From: Cheiracanthium punctorium
Taxonomy: Eukaryota > Arthropoda > Arachnida > Araneae > Cheiracanthiidae
DNA: 64,000 nucleotides
Reading direction: 5' to 3'
NCBI GenBank assembly: GCA_038373885.1
Contig: JAWZYV010013532.1
Span: 62,001-126,000, forward strand
Shown in pieces: positions 36,758-48,700 of the stretch; position 1 is the first letter of the stretch; each line of letters starts with the position of its first letter. The translations under genes and the position numbers were made by a program. The notes below the pieces were generated by a model. That model was not told the DNA's origin. It searched no databases and was given only the letters and a program-made list of their open reading frames with translations.

Positions 36758-39700
36758 GTGACGCTTTTTTGTTTAAACATCACGTAAAAACGACTGAAGC
36801 GAATGATATGAAATTTGGTGTCATGATAGGTGGTCACTCAACTTAAAACATAGGCGTCAAATTTTTAAAAAATCTTGATTAGATTTACAGATTTTGCGAA
36901 AATCCTTTCAAACTGCGTAAATTTGTGTTCAAGCATCACGCAAAAACGACTGAAGCGAATGATATCAAATTGAGTGACATGATAGGTGGTCACTCAACTT
37001 AAAACATAGACGTCGAATTTTTAAAAAATCCTGACTGGATTTTGAGATTTTGCGAAAATCCTTTCACACTGCGTAAATTTGTGTTCAAGCATCACGTAAA
37101 AACGACTGAATCGAATGATATGAAATTGGGTGTCATGATAGGTGGTCACTCAACTTAAAACATAGGCGTCCAATTTTTAAAAAATCTTGACTGGATTTTG
37201 AGATTTTGCGAAAGTCCTTTCAAACTGCGTAAATTTGTGTTCAAGCATCACGTAAAAACGACTGAAGCGAATGATATCAAATTTAGTGACATGATAGGTG
37301 GTCACTCAACTTAAAGCATTGTCGTCGAATTTTTAAAAAAATCTTGATTAGATTTTGAAATTTTGCGAAAATCATTTCAAACTGAGTAAATTTGTGTTCG
37401 TACATCACGTAATAACTGCAAAGGTGAAAAAATGATATTTGGTGAAATGATAGGTGGTCACTCACCTTAAACTATAAGAATCTAATTAAAAAAAATCGAT
37501 CAGATTTCGAGATTTTGTGAAAATCGTTTAAAACTGAGTGAATCTTTGTTCCCGCATTACGTAATAGCGACTAAAGCGAATGATATGAAATTTGGTCACA
37601 CGATAGATGGTTGCTCAACATAAACTAAAGGAGTCCAATTTTTAAACATTTTTATTAGATTTTGAGATTTTGTGAAAATTCTCTCAAAATACGTTCAATG
37701 ATGATTTCTTCAAACTTCACGTAATAACGACTAATACGAATGATACGAAATTGAGTGATATGATAGGTAGTTGCTAATCTTAATTTTAGGCGTTGAATTT
37801 TAAAAATGTTTTGCTTACATTTTGAGATTTTTCGAAAATCGTTTTAAAATGCTGAAAATTTGTTCCAGCATGACGAAATAAAGACTGCAGGGAATTAAAC
37901 GAATTTGGGTGACATGATAGGTTGTCACTCAACTTAAATTCTAGGCTTCAAATTTTTCAAAAATGTTGATTAAATTTTGAGATTTTGCGAAAATTATTTC
38001 AATATGCGTAAATATTCGTTGGCGCATCACATAACTACGACTAAAGCGAATGAAATGATATTACTTAGTTACTCTCTAACCTGTAATATTTTAACAATAC
38101 ATGAAAATTATAACTTCGCTTTCTTTACTTTGGCAACATACTACATTCATTCTGTGTACTCCTACAATGCTGACGAAAGTTCTTGCTTTTTGGAAATTTG
38201 CATTCACTAACCCGTCGAGGACGGGTACTTCAGCTAGTTCTTCTAATATGGAAGCTATAGTTAATGATAACCTCAGGCAAATAGATCATTTTATTATTAA
38301 TGCAAAATTGAAAAAATCCAATAGCGGTTTTTATACAGTAGATCATAGGAGAAGCTCCGTGGCGGAAAATTAAACACAGATTCTGAAGTTATTTCAGCAG
38401 TGGAGGGTTCTTTGAAGCAGCTTCCAGAAAAGGGCTTCTCTACTTGTTTTGAAAAGTGGGTTGAACGATGGGACCGTTGCATATCATCCATGGGCGCCGG
38501 CAGCATAGGGCAAGGGGGTAGGCAATACCCCCCCCCTGGATTTTTGTATGCAGTGTTTTCCCTTGCTTTTTTACTCTTTCCAACATGGTAACCATACGTT
38601 GAAGTAGTCTTTCCCCCCCCTGGTAAATATTCTGCTGGCGCCCATGATATCATCTGACGGAAGGTATTTTGAAAAAGAATGATGTATTTTTTGCTGTAAA
38701 TATATTTCTTGATTTTTTATGATTTTACTCTCAGTTTTTATGGAATGCCCTTTGTAATATCACGAAATTGTAAGACAACCCCTAACAACAGATTAGAGAA
38801 AGCTAAGAAAGTATGGCAGTATAGTTTTTAAGCAAATAGGCTTTACTTTATTTTAATTGAATAATTTTTTGGCTCCTTTTCTGCAAAATCTACTTAAAAT
38901 TGGAGGTTGAATGTTAAACCTAGGTGTATGAATGTTATCAATGTAGTTGCAACTGCAACAGAAAATCAAATGAATACTTATTTTCATTAGTCGTTATTTT
39001 TTTCTAAAAGTTGAGTTGGCATTAAGATGTTGAACTATGTTGGTCCTCAAGTTAGTTCTAAGCGAGAAATAATTCTGCTAAGGATTCCACTAAAAAAATT
39101 ACTTAGTAGCTTTATGTATAAACTGAAATTACTTCATGTGCTAAATATTCATTTCAAGATACGAATAGGTATATTTCAGCTGACACTGACTATTTTATTC
39201 AAGACATAAGATTCTGTTCGGAATTTTTAGATTACTTTCAATGATGCTGCTTATTTCCAGAGCATCGTTTCTCACCCTTTTTAGTGTTGCAACTCTCACC
39301 CCCACCCCCTTTACAAGGGTTAAGAAAAAAGGCTTTGCGACCCCACTGCTACAATGAAGCTTTGAAACTAAACTTTGAAAAACTAAATATAGAAATGGTA
39401 TACTATCACGTGGAAATAATTTACATAGGTTTTCATTTTCATTTCGTTTTTTTTTTTTTTTTTTTTTACTTGAACTTTTAAAGATTGAATTCGAAAAAAT
39501 ATATTTTGATGCGCTCAGAAAAAATGCTTTGTTGCATTCAACAAAATTTGGTTGGCGCTATTTCAACCAAATAATTTTGTTAATTTTTAACAAAATATTT
39601 CGTTGAATTAACAAAAAATTTGTTGATTCAACAAAAATATTTCTTTGAAACAGATCCAACCAAAATTTTGTGGAATCAACAAAATATTTTCTTTTAAACA

Positions 39701-42700
39701 GAGCCAAACAAAATGGTGTTGAATCATCAAAATATTTTCTTCAGTTCGAAAATACCGGGTGTCCCAGAAGTCTTTCCTAGACAGCGTTGGACAATATGAA
39801 AAATGTATTTTCCGTACAAAGTGCGAGATACATTGATTCGAATACAAGGAAATACAAAATACAAAAGGCTTTCTGAACTGAAAAAATACAAATTACAAAA
39901 ATACATTTTTTTTTTTTTTAATACACACAAAATACGTGTAGTTTTTGTGAGTATTATCATTGAGATTACGCTAATATGTCAACTAAGATTCCAGTTTATT
40001 TTATTTAAATATATTTATGAAAAAGAAACACAATGATAATAGATGATATTTTTATTTAATAGATGATTTATTTATCATGTATGGTATTTGTAAAAAAGTT
40101 AAATTACCTGATTTTCTGAAACGGTATCTTGCAAAATTTTACCAGTATAGAATTAAAATCCAAAATAGGCCATTTTTGAGATTTTGCATTTATGCTCTAA
40201 ATATAATTAAAACAATTCCAACGTGCGAATAACGGGCATTAGTTTGTTTGAAAATAGTTTCTAAAAAATTATTTTTAAAAGTCTAGCCTTAAAAAAAAAT
40301 AATAATAATTTAAATAACCCCCCCCCCTTCCTGTTAAGTTGAACTTGAGAGTCACAAAAAAACTCATATCTTTAGTTACCACGTGTAACATTCAAATAGC
40401 GCAGTTTCAAAACATTTTATTTTCTCATTAATTATATCAAGAGCGAATTGTGAATGTCAACGATTCTATCATTTTCATTCGGACATTCCAATTCGAGCAA
40501 TCTGTGGCATTGAGATTCATTTAAATCCAGAATAAAAATGTATTTCCAGTGTTTTTAAAATACAAAATACATTGAATACCTTGATTTTTACTAGTTAAAC
40601 TACAAAATACGAGATATAAATGCATTTTGAAAATGTATTTCAAATACATATAGTATTTGCGAGACTGCCCAATTCTGTTCCCTGATTACTAACGTGCATA
40701 AGGCAGAAAATATGACACATAAACAAATACTTTTTATCTTGAATTACATGTAACATATTCAAGTTTTTGTGTAAATAGTTACTGTTACCAGGGTCGTGCC
40801 CAGAGAAAATTTCGAGGAGGGTTCAAACGGTGGAAAAAACAAAAATTTTCACAAAAATACTACATCATTATCATTTTTTTAAATAAAAATCCGAATTTCG
40901 GGAACGATCTACCCCCCCCCCACACACACACACATACATACACACTTAGGTATGGCCTTTACTTTTATGTTGTTTGTTTCATGAAATGTCCTAACCATTC
41001 ATCACAACATCGAAATGCTGCCCAACACATGTCGGGAATTAGAATATCGCCTAGGATGTCCTTCGGGCAATAAAAGAAGCGCCCGTAGAAATTGACTATT
41101 ATGTACACAAAGTCTTGAATGTGTTACCTACACTTCAAGATAAAAACGTATTTGTCTGTGCGTGATATTTCTTCCTTGTGTATGTTTGTAATGAGGGAAA
41201 GACTTCTGTTATATTACATTATGTAAAATATTTGAACTGACGACTCATAAAATTTTTAGGTGAAGCTAAGCACAGGTTCCGAAGCTCTTCTTGTGCGTAT
41301 TAGAAATCCATGGGGAAATGACACAGAATGGAATGGACAGTGGAACGACAGGTTTGGAAAATCTTCTGAATTAATAAGCAAGTTCGTTTGCAAAAAAATT
41401 TTAATAAATATTTTTACGCTTTAATGTGTTTACACATGCGACAGAAATAACATTAAAAATATCTTAAATTGCATGACAATCCCGAATACTTTTAAAACGT
41501 CAGTAAATTAATGTTCTATTTCTTTTATATACACTATATGTATTTTCATTTTCCGAGTCTAAGAACTCTAGAAATGAGTTCAGTTTCATTTGATTGTTGA
41601 ATTTAATAACTTAAAGCGGCGACGATGGATTCCGTTTATTACGGAAACTGTAGTAATGTTACATTTAAAATATGAAACCAATTATTTATTTTAAGTAGAC
41701 AAAAACTAAATGTATTGAGTGCAATTTTCATTGATACAAATAAGAACTATTTTGTTTCCAGGAGATTGCTTTTTACGGTCACTGATCGTTAAATACAGCC
41801 GCACATGCGCACTTGCGTTAGCCTCCTGCATTAATCAGAGTCCTATACCTTATGATATCCTTATGTGCTGATCCATGCTTCAAGCTAATGGATAACTTTT
41901 TAGATGTCAGATTCCAGAAAAAAAGTGCGTCCAACAAAAGGAAAAGAGAACGTGAAATTTTCGGGATTTCATTTTCAACAGACGATATTTTAAACTACGG
42001 AGGGAATTTATTTATTCTTGAGGCTTTTTAGCACGGTAAAATTACAGTAGATTTAAAATCAGAAATTATGGAATCATTTCACCTCTAGCAAAACTTGTGT
42101 GTCACAACTTGCAGCCATAATGGACTTCTAAAGCATTTTTTAACTGGTGACATCAAAATGACGTCAACCTCACTTACGATATCTCACTTTGTCATTTAAA
42201 TGGTTCGCTGTTTTTAGTCCTGGATATCAAAAGGAAACTTTCTGGAGTTGTAAAAAGCGAAAAGTCGGTGTACGGGGTGGATTTTTAGATTTTTAATGTA
42301 ATCTGTGTTCAGCGGTATACCTAGGTAAAGTTGCACCCATGGCAAACAACAAAACTGCGCGCTTTCTCTTAAAAACGGTATCAATCATTTCATTTTAGGA
42401 CGTGCCCTACTTCCCATACTCCCAAACATAGGCAGTGGCGTTAGATACGCCACTACCTATGTTTGGGACATACTATGGTGGGTAGTTTACCTACCCACTA
42501 CTACGATACTTGAATATAAATGCATGCATTCTTTTTTATTTATATAGATTTGACTACCGTTCTAATCATATGTTCTGTTTGATGGTTTTACGAGTAGATT
42601 TTTACCCGAAAAGTGTAGAAGGATTCCTCAAATTGCTAAAGATAGTTTGATATGTATTTCCGGAAATTCCGGTCAGCTAGCATTTTAGGAATTGTATTTC

Positions 42701-45700
42701 ATTTTGAATAATTCTATGCTCTGAACAAACTAATTGTTAATGATACCTAGTTAAAAAATTGGACGATTGTTAACTGTGCCGGTACATAGCGTTTGCGGCT
42801 TCAGATTGATACGTCATCTTCGCGTATTGAACGTTTATTACGCGGGGTGTCCCAAAAAGGGGGGTAATGCGCTTTAATTCTTTGGAGATAAGTGGGCAAT
42901 GTAAATTGAAAAAGTATTCGGAATGAGGAAGGAAAAAAGACTCCGTTTAGAAAAAAATCCTTTCGTTCATTTTCAAAAAGTGACACTTTTTTAATTTGCA
43001 TACGATCCCCGTACAAAAAATTCTAGTTAGTAAAATGTGTCCCCCCAAACACTAATGAGGTGATGTACAAAATTTCAGCCTTTTATCATAAAATGTCTCA
43101 AAGATATCTTTAAGCAAAGATGAAGTGGCTTTTTATGATTTTGATTTTTTTTTTCCAAAATGGGCGGACACTTGCTCATCAAGCATTTTTGTCTCTACGA
43201 AGGCCCGGCCATTTCATTACGGGATCCCCAGTAGTCGGCCAGCGTTACCACAAGTGAAAGGAACGGACAAGTAAACATCCAAGCCCAAGCCAGAAATCGA
43301 GTCCGGACCCAAGGCGTGATAGAATGGTTCTTTAGCCACTACACTACCTGGGCGGCTGATTTTAAATGTAAACGTTTATTGCTAGAGTGGAAAAAAATTA
43401 TTTTCTTTGGTCATTTCTGTACGACCCCTGAAATGCGATCTTTCGACGTGATTTTTTTCTCTTCGAGAGCCATTGAAAAGTGGTTAGGGTGAGCCTATAT
43501 TTACCTTCATATCTCTGACATTTTTAGTACGGAATTCTCAAATTGTGTGCGTCACCTCATAAGTGTACGACGCACATTTTAGTGAGATTTTAGTGAGTGG
43601 GAATTTTTTGTACGGGGGTCGTAAGTGTAACTTTTTGAAAATGAACGAAAGAAGTTATTTCGTGGCGTAATATTTTTCCTAACTTATTTTGAACATTTTT
43701 CCAATTTACGTTGCCCACTTATCCCTAACGGGCATATTCACGGGCAGTTTGACACGCGGATTAATCCTGAAACGCGTGTTATAGTCATCGGTAAGATATC
43801 TTACCGATGACTTTAACACGCGAGTTTGGTTTAATCCGCGTGTCAGGTGTTTGGTGAATACTGCCGTAAGAGATAAAGAATTGCCAAAGTCCGCGTTACC
43901 CCCTTTTTGAAACGCCTTGTAGAGTTTCTTTAAGGGTTTCTTGAAGTACCTGATCCGAAACAGATTTTATTTTATTCATTCATCGAAATAGCAGAAATGA
44001 ATTTGAAATGTGTCTAAATAAATAAATGTAAGTTTAAGAGTGCTATCATTTTTTTTTTCTGTTTTTAATCTGCAGTGATCAAAACTGGCAAAATATCGAT
44101 TCGAACATCAAAGAGAAGATCAACTACACGAAGCGAGGAGACGGTGAATTTTGGATGAGTTATCAAGACTTCTGCCGTGAATTTGAGGAAGTGACAATAT
44201 GCAGCCTTACACCGGATTTATCCTATTCCTCAAAGGGTACAATAGTAATGGTTCGTTCAGTAATAATAATTCAATTCTCTTACTTACACACTTCACCGCA
44301 CATGTCATAAAAGTATTCGAGTAGAACGGAAAATTCTTATTCCAGTTTTATGAACAAGTGTTTCTCTTCTGTGAAAGTACAGTGTGTCCCACCTAAATAA
44401 ACCCAGATAGCAAGCACACTTGGCCATTTTATATCCATTTCTCATCCATCTCGCTCATATTACGTCCATGTCTATAAATGGACATCCAGAAGACATCTGT
44501 AAATGGAGATAATCTGGAAAATCCAGAAAATGTCCATGAATAGACCAAAACTAGATATAGAATTTCCAGAATTAGTCTTTTTATAGACGTATCCCAGATA
44601 ACCCATATTGCCTTAGTGAAATATGGCAAGAAAGACGTCCAAGACTTGACCTAAGTAGGTCCATATATAGACATTGATGTCCAAGACTTGCCCATACTAA
44701 GTCCATAAATAGACAAGCACGTCCATAATTACGTCTATATGCATGTCTATAAGACGTCATATGGGCGTCCTATAGTGCCATATTGAAGTAAATTGGACGA
44801 GAATTAGACGAATCCTGGATGTTTAATGGGCATGTCAGCTTGTCTATATGACGTCTTCTAGGCGTGTTCTGGACAAGTTTGTGCTATCTGGGAAAGCCAC
44901 CGTGATTGTGTGCCGTAACTGGATACGAAACAGACGAATAACAACGAAAGAAACATATTAAGAAAGTATACATTTTAGTACAGTAAAATTTCACAAAAGC
45001 CACAGCGTTTTCGCTTATCGTAGTGTGTAAAACAGCTTATGAAAAACCATCTGGAATTTTTTGGAGACCATGGTGCTATTAGTTTATTTCAATTTGTGTA
45101 CCAAGACTAAAAACAGAGTTCTTTTTTTCGAAAAACAGCCTTAATAGCCAATATATTCTCCATGTTTACATAGGACTTGCTTGTACGCTGTCATGATGGG
45201 GAATCAAACTTCGGTCACCAGTTCTCCCTGGAATGGCAGTCAATGGGTTTCTAGTATTTCTTGTTAATCAGTAGCTTTCATATGGCCTGAAGGAAAAGCC
45301 AAGTTATGTTTACTACCAGGTAAAGCCTCTCCCCACGGTCTAATGAGCCTCAACCTTATCTTTTGGAGAAGATCTCTTCGTGTCATGTCAATCAAACGCA
45401 ACGACACCTGGGCCATCCAAATTATTATTATTATTACTATTTTATTTATTTATTTTTTCATCTGAGACCATAACAGGATACCACTGATCCTTCCAGGTTT
45501 GATGATATTTGACCAAATCTATTCTTTGCTCGTGGATACTATTCAGGAGCTGTTGTTTCTTCTCCAAATGACAAGAAGGTGGAGGCCCAGTGTGGAGAGG
45601 CTTTACCTGGTGGTAAACTTAACTTCCCTTTTCCTTCAGGCCATATAAATGTTACTAATTACGAAGAAATGCTATAAAAAAAATTTACTGCCATTTTCAG

Positions 45701-48700
45701 GGAGAATCGTTGGCAGAGGTTTGATTTTCCACCATGACAACGTACCCATTCACGTTGCAAAATTCTCTTGCAATTGGTTTTTCGATGATGGGTTGTATAG
45801 CCTGAAATGTCCTGCCCTTTTCGCTTGATCTCCAAGAAAATGCGTGGGATATCCTCAGTAGGAATGGATATGCAAAGGTCGGACAGTTTCAGTCAGTGGC
45901 AGAATTGAAGGCCACCATCCTTGAACACTGGAATAATATAATAACACTGGAATAAATAATATTGCTGTTATCGTACTTCAAGGATTGGTAAATGATCCAC
46001 CACATCGACGGGTTAGTTCAGCCAGTTACTTTTTTAACGGTTGAAGTAATACTGGAATTTGGAGTGACGTTGAGAAAAAATCTTTACATAGGACATTAAT
46101 GGAGGAATGTAATCCTACATTTAAAAAAAAAAAGGGGGGATAAACTTATTCTTAATTTTTTTATCAAAAGGCTGACATGTTAGAAAAGCAGTTCATTTTT
46201 TTATGAGATCAATTGCGTGATTTTAATATTTTCCGTTTGTTTATCTGCTAAATACTGTCAGTTAGGTTATTTCCCCCCTCCTATTCAATATATTCTTCTT
46301 TTTTCGATAATTTCATATGCAGAACATATTGTGAAAGATTACTTTTTTTCAGGGCCCAGAAATTTTTATTTTGCGTTTGAAGACGAGAAATTGCCTTGTC
46401 AGTTCATCCTTTATCAATCAGCAATTTTAAAAATGCACACCCAACTGGATAAAATATCTGTATTTATATTCGTTATGGTAAGAAAAAAAGATGTTCCATT
46501 TTCAGCAGGCGGAATGGTAAAGAAATGACATGCTTCTTTCTTCTTGCTTAAATCTCGAATTTTAAAATCCCTCTGAGGAACTTTCTTTCTTTTTAAATTT
46601 CCATAAAAACACCTTTATGACTGTTCACTTCCTATTGTGAACTTGTTTAGAAGGCAATAAAGACAGCGTAAAAATTCTGTTACAACTTCTTTTTTTTTGC
46701 GTGCTGTGGCAGGCAATAAAAAGGATTTGTTTTTAGCATAAATCATTTGCGTAAAGATAATTGTTGAGGCTTCAGAAAAATTCGGAAGCGTGAAAGTTCC
46801 GGTTTCGGGCCGGGCTTGTCGCGCAGCTGTCGATCTAATGATCTGGAGTTTTAGCCAGCTTTCTCCCGAGCTTGAATATACGTTAGAAACTTTTAAAAAT
46901 TCCTCCGAGGAAGGCACCCCCATCCTAGACAGACACTTGTCGTGCAGGCTTGACCTAATACACAATAACCAGTAGCAAATTGAGATATTTATTAAAATAA
47001 TTTATTTCTAACCAATAAAAAGTGTTCAATAACAGCTTTTTATTTTCATGTTTGTGATAAGGCAGCACTGCCCAAAGGCTATTGGCCTAGGAATGGGGGA
47101 GGGGGGTTGGCAGGAGGACATTTTAAGGGGCTTTAAAGCATATTGACATTGCAACCTGAGGAATGCAAACAAAATTGCACATCGTCAGCTGCGCGGTAGA
47201 CCAGAGCCCTGGTCCTGTACAGTTCATACATTAAGCCATGTTCTTTATCTCATCCACTCTGTCTTGGGTGGCCGAATAACAGCTTTTAGAGGAGGGTGTC
47301 AATATCCAAAATTATCAAACAGCCAACTTGCACTCATTGCTATCTCAGAAAAACTCGCAGCGCATTTTGTAATATGGAATCGCTCACTAATCAACATCAT
47401 GGGGGATAACACGCAACCAAACATTAGCGATTATAGTGTCAGAATGACGTAAAAGTCCGCATTTTTTTTTCTTTTTTTGTGGGTGGGGTAGAATATTTGA
47501 TATTTGATGTAATAGTAGCTGAAAAATCCTTCGTTGACGGGTTAATGTCTTCCAGACCTGGAAATTGCGCGAGTTTTCGTATGCATTTTAGGAAGATAAA
47601 GAATGGAATCAGCACACCGTATCGAAAATTAATTTACAAAAATTATGTAACAATTTTATGCAGAGCCGTAAGTAGATTTATAATACGAAAGACTATACTA
47701 TATCTTAAAAGAAATTACAGATTAAACAGCAATAATTAAAAAAAAAATCTGATGAGGCAAAATGTCAGTAATGAATTTTTTTTTTTTGTTTGTTTTGGTA
47801 GATTGAGCTTTTAACTCCTTAAAAGGTCCAATTATTTTCAACGAAACGGTTATGAAAGTGAATATATTTTTCTTCAAGAAACTTGTATAAAATATGTGCA
47901 TGTACAAATAGTTATTTATTTTAAGGTTTTGGACATTAGCATAAAAGAAAAGCAAACAAAGTGTACATTTAGGATTATTGTGACTGAATATGTATATTCC
48001 AACAAGCATGGGTGTTTTAAACACTAAACGGGAATTACTAAACTTACTTGATAACATAAATATATGTTGTAAATTTTTCACTGGGTAAAAAAGTGAGCAA
48101 AGAGTGCAAAATGCTTACCCAAATACACATATTTTAGTAGTGCTACTCTGTTTCAAAATAGACAATCTACAATTAAGATAATAGTCTCGCACTGCCATCT
48201 GAGCTGCACACTAACCCTCCGGCGACTTGTAATCCCTGGGGGTTCTTCCATTTGAGAGCATGAGCACGTGAACCCCCAGAGGAAAGACTAAAGAATAAAC
48301 ACATTAACAAGTTAAATTTAAAGAAATATATTGAGTGCACTTCTAGATTTTTGTGAATTTAAAACATGAGTTTTACTCTCTCCCCCACCCCACACTACTA
48401 TTAAACGCGTTTGTTATAGCTAACTCACTGTATTGTTATCTCCTACGAATTCTCTCTTGATTTGTTGTGTTCGGTTAGTTAGAGAAAATAAAAATAATCA
48501 TTTTCTTATTTTTCATTATAGTATCTTTTACGAACTAGTGTAAATAATTAAGATGGGAGTCAAATAAGTGTTTCGAAGCTACAGCAATAACATTTTTCAA
48601 TGTTATCCTTTTTAAAAAAATTAAATAAAATATAAAGACAATATTTTTGCCAAAACTTATCTTTGTGACGAAATGCAAGACCCAAGATGACTTGTTTTCT

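Larger units (their letters stand above)
28264..38237 (+). mobile_element. Head-to-tail array of five nonautonomous Helitrons (about 10 kb)
   Basis: Each unit starts TCTATATAAATAAAATTAGA (or TCTAAATAAA) and ends in a hairpin ACCCGTCGAGGACGGGT followed by ACTTCAGCTAG. These are Helitron hallmarks: a 5' TC, a hairpin about 10 nt before the end, and a 3' CTAG. The CTAG of one unit touches the TC of the next. No Rep/helicase gene is present. Confidence 0.85.
13467..41259 (+). other. Calpain intron 4 (27.8 kb): split mariner hosting nested gypsy, Helitrons and repeats
   Basis: Elements are listed one by one. I recognise nothing in 16961-17600 (AT-rich, a C-run near 17480), 21240-22060, 26626-28263 (a 70-codon ORF at 27265-27477 has no recognised motif), 38757-39490 or 40930-41259. 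A CAGGGTCGTGCCCAG motif at about 40790 looks like a lone hAT-type end. Confidence 0.8.
42842..43921. mobile_element. Mariner-type MITE, copy 3, with nested SINE and nested MITE
   Basis: Starts GGGGTGTCCCAAAAAGGGG and ends CCCCCTTTTTGAAACGCCTTG; the interior matches 8964-9590. It is enlarged by a SINE (43160-43356) and a palindromic MITE (43731-43865). Confidence 0.7.
41352..44075 (+). other. Calpain intron 5: twin hairpins, mariner-type MITE with nested SINE and MITE
   Basis: I recognise nothing in 41352-42420 or 42501-42841. The rest is described in separate entries. 43922-44075 holds a T-rich run before the acceptor. Confidence 0.8.

Noticed and set aside
29657..37000. Recurring 60-140 codon ORFs in the Helitron units
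   Set aside because: They repeat because the DNA repeats. They carry no known motif and span Helitron junctions.
28420..37380. Regular repeats suggestive of a CRISPR-like array
   Set aside because: The period is 156 bp with no unique spacers, in an animal genome, inside Helitron units.
44237..44242. Alternative donor GTACAA for calpain exon f
   Set aside because: It would shift the frame of exon g and produce a stop within it.
46352..46528. Possible extra calpain exon: AG followed by an open frame [18 protein letters not shown]
   Set aside because: It does not match calpain domain III, it lies in a segment duplicated at the window end, and exons f and g already join in phase.
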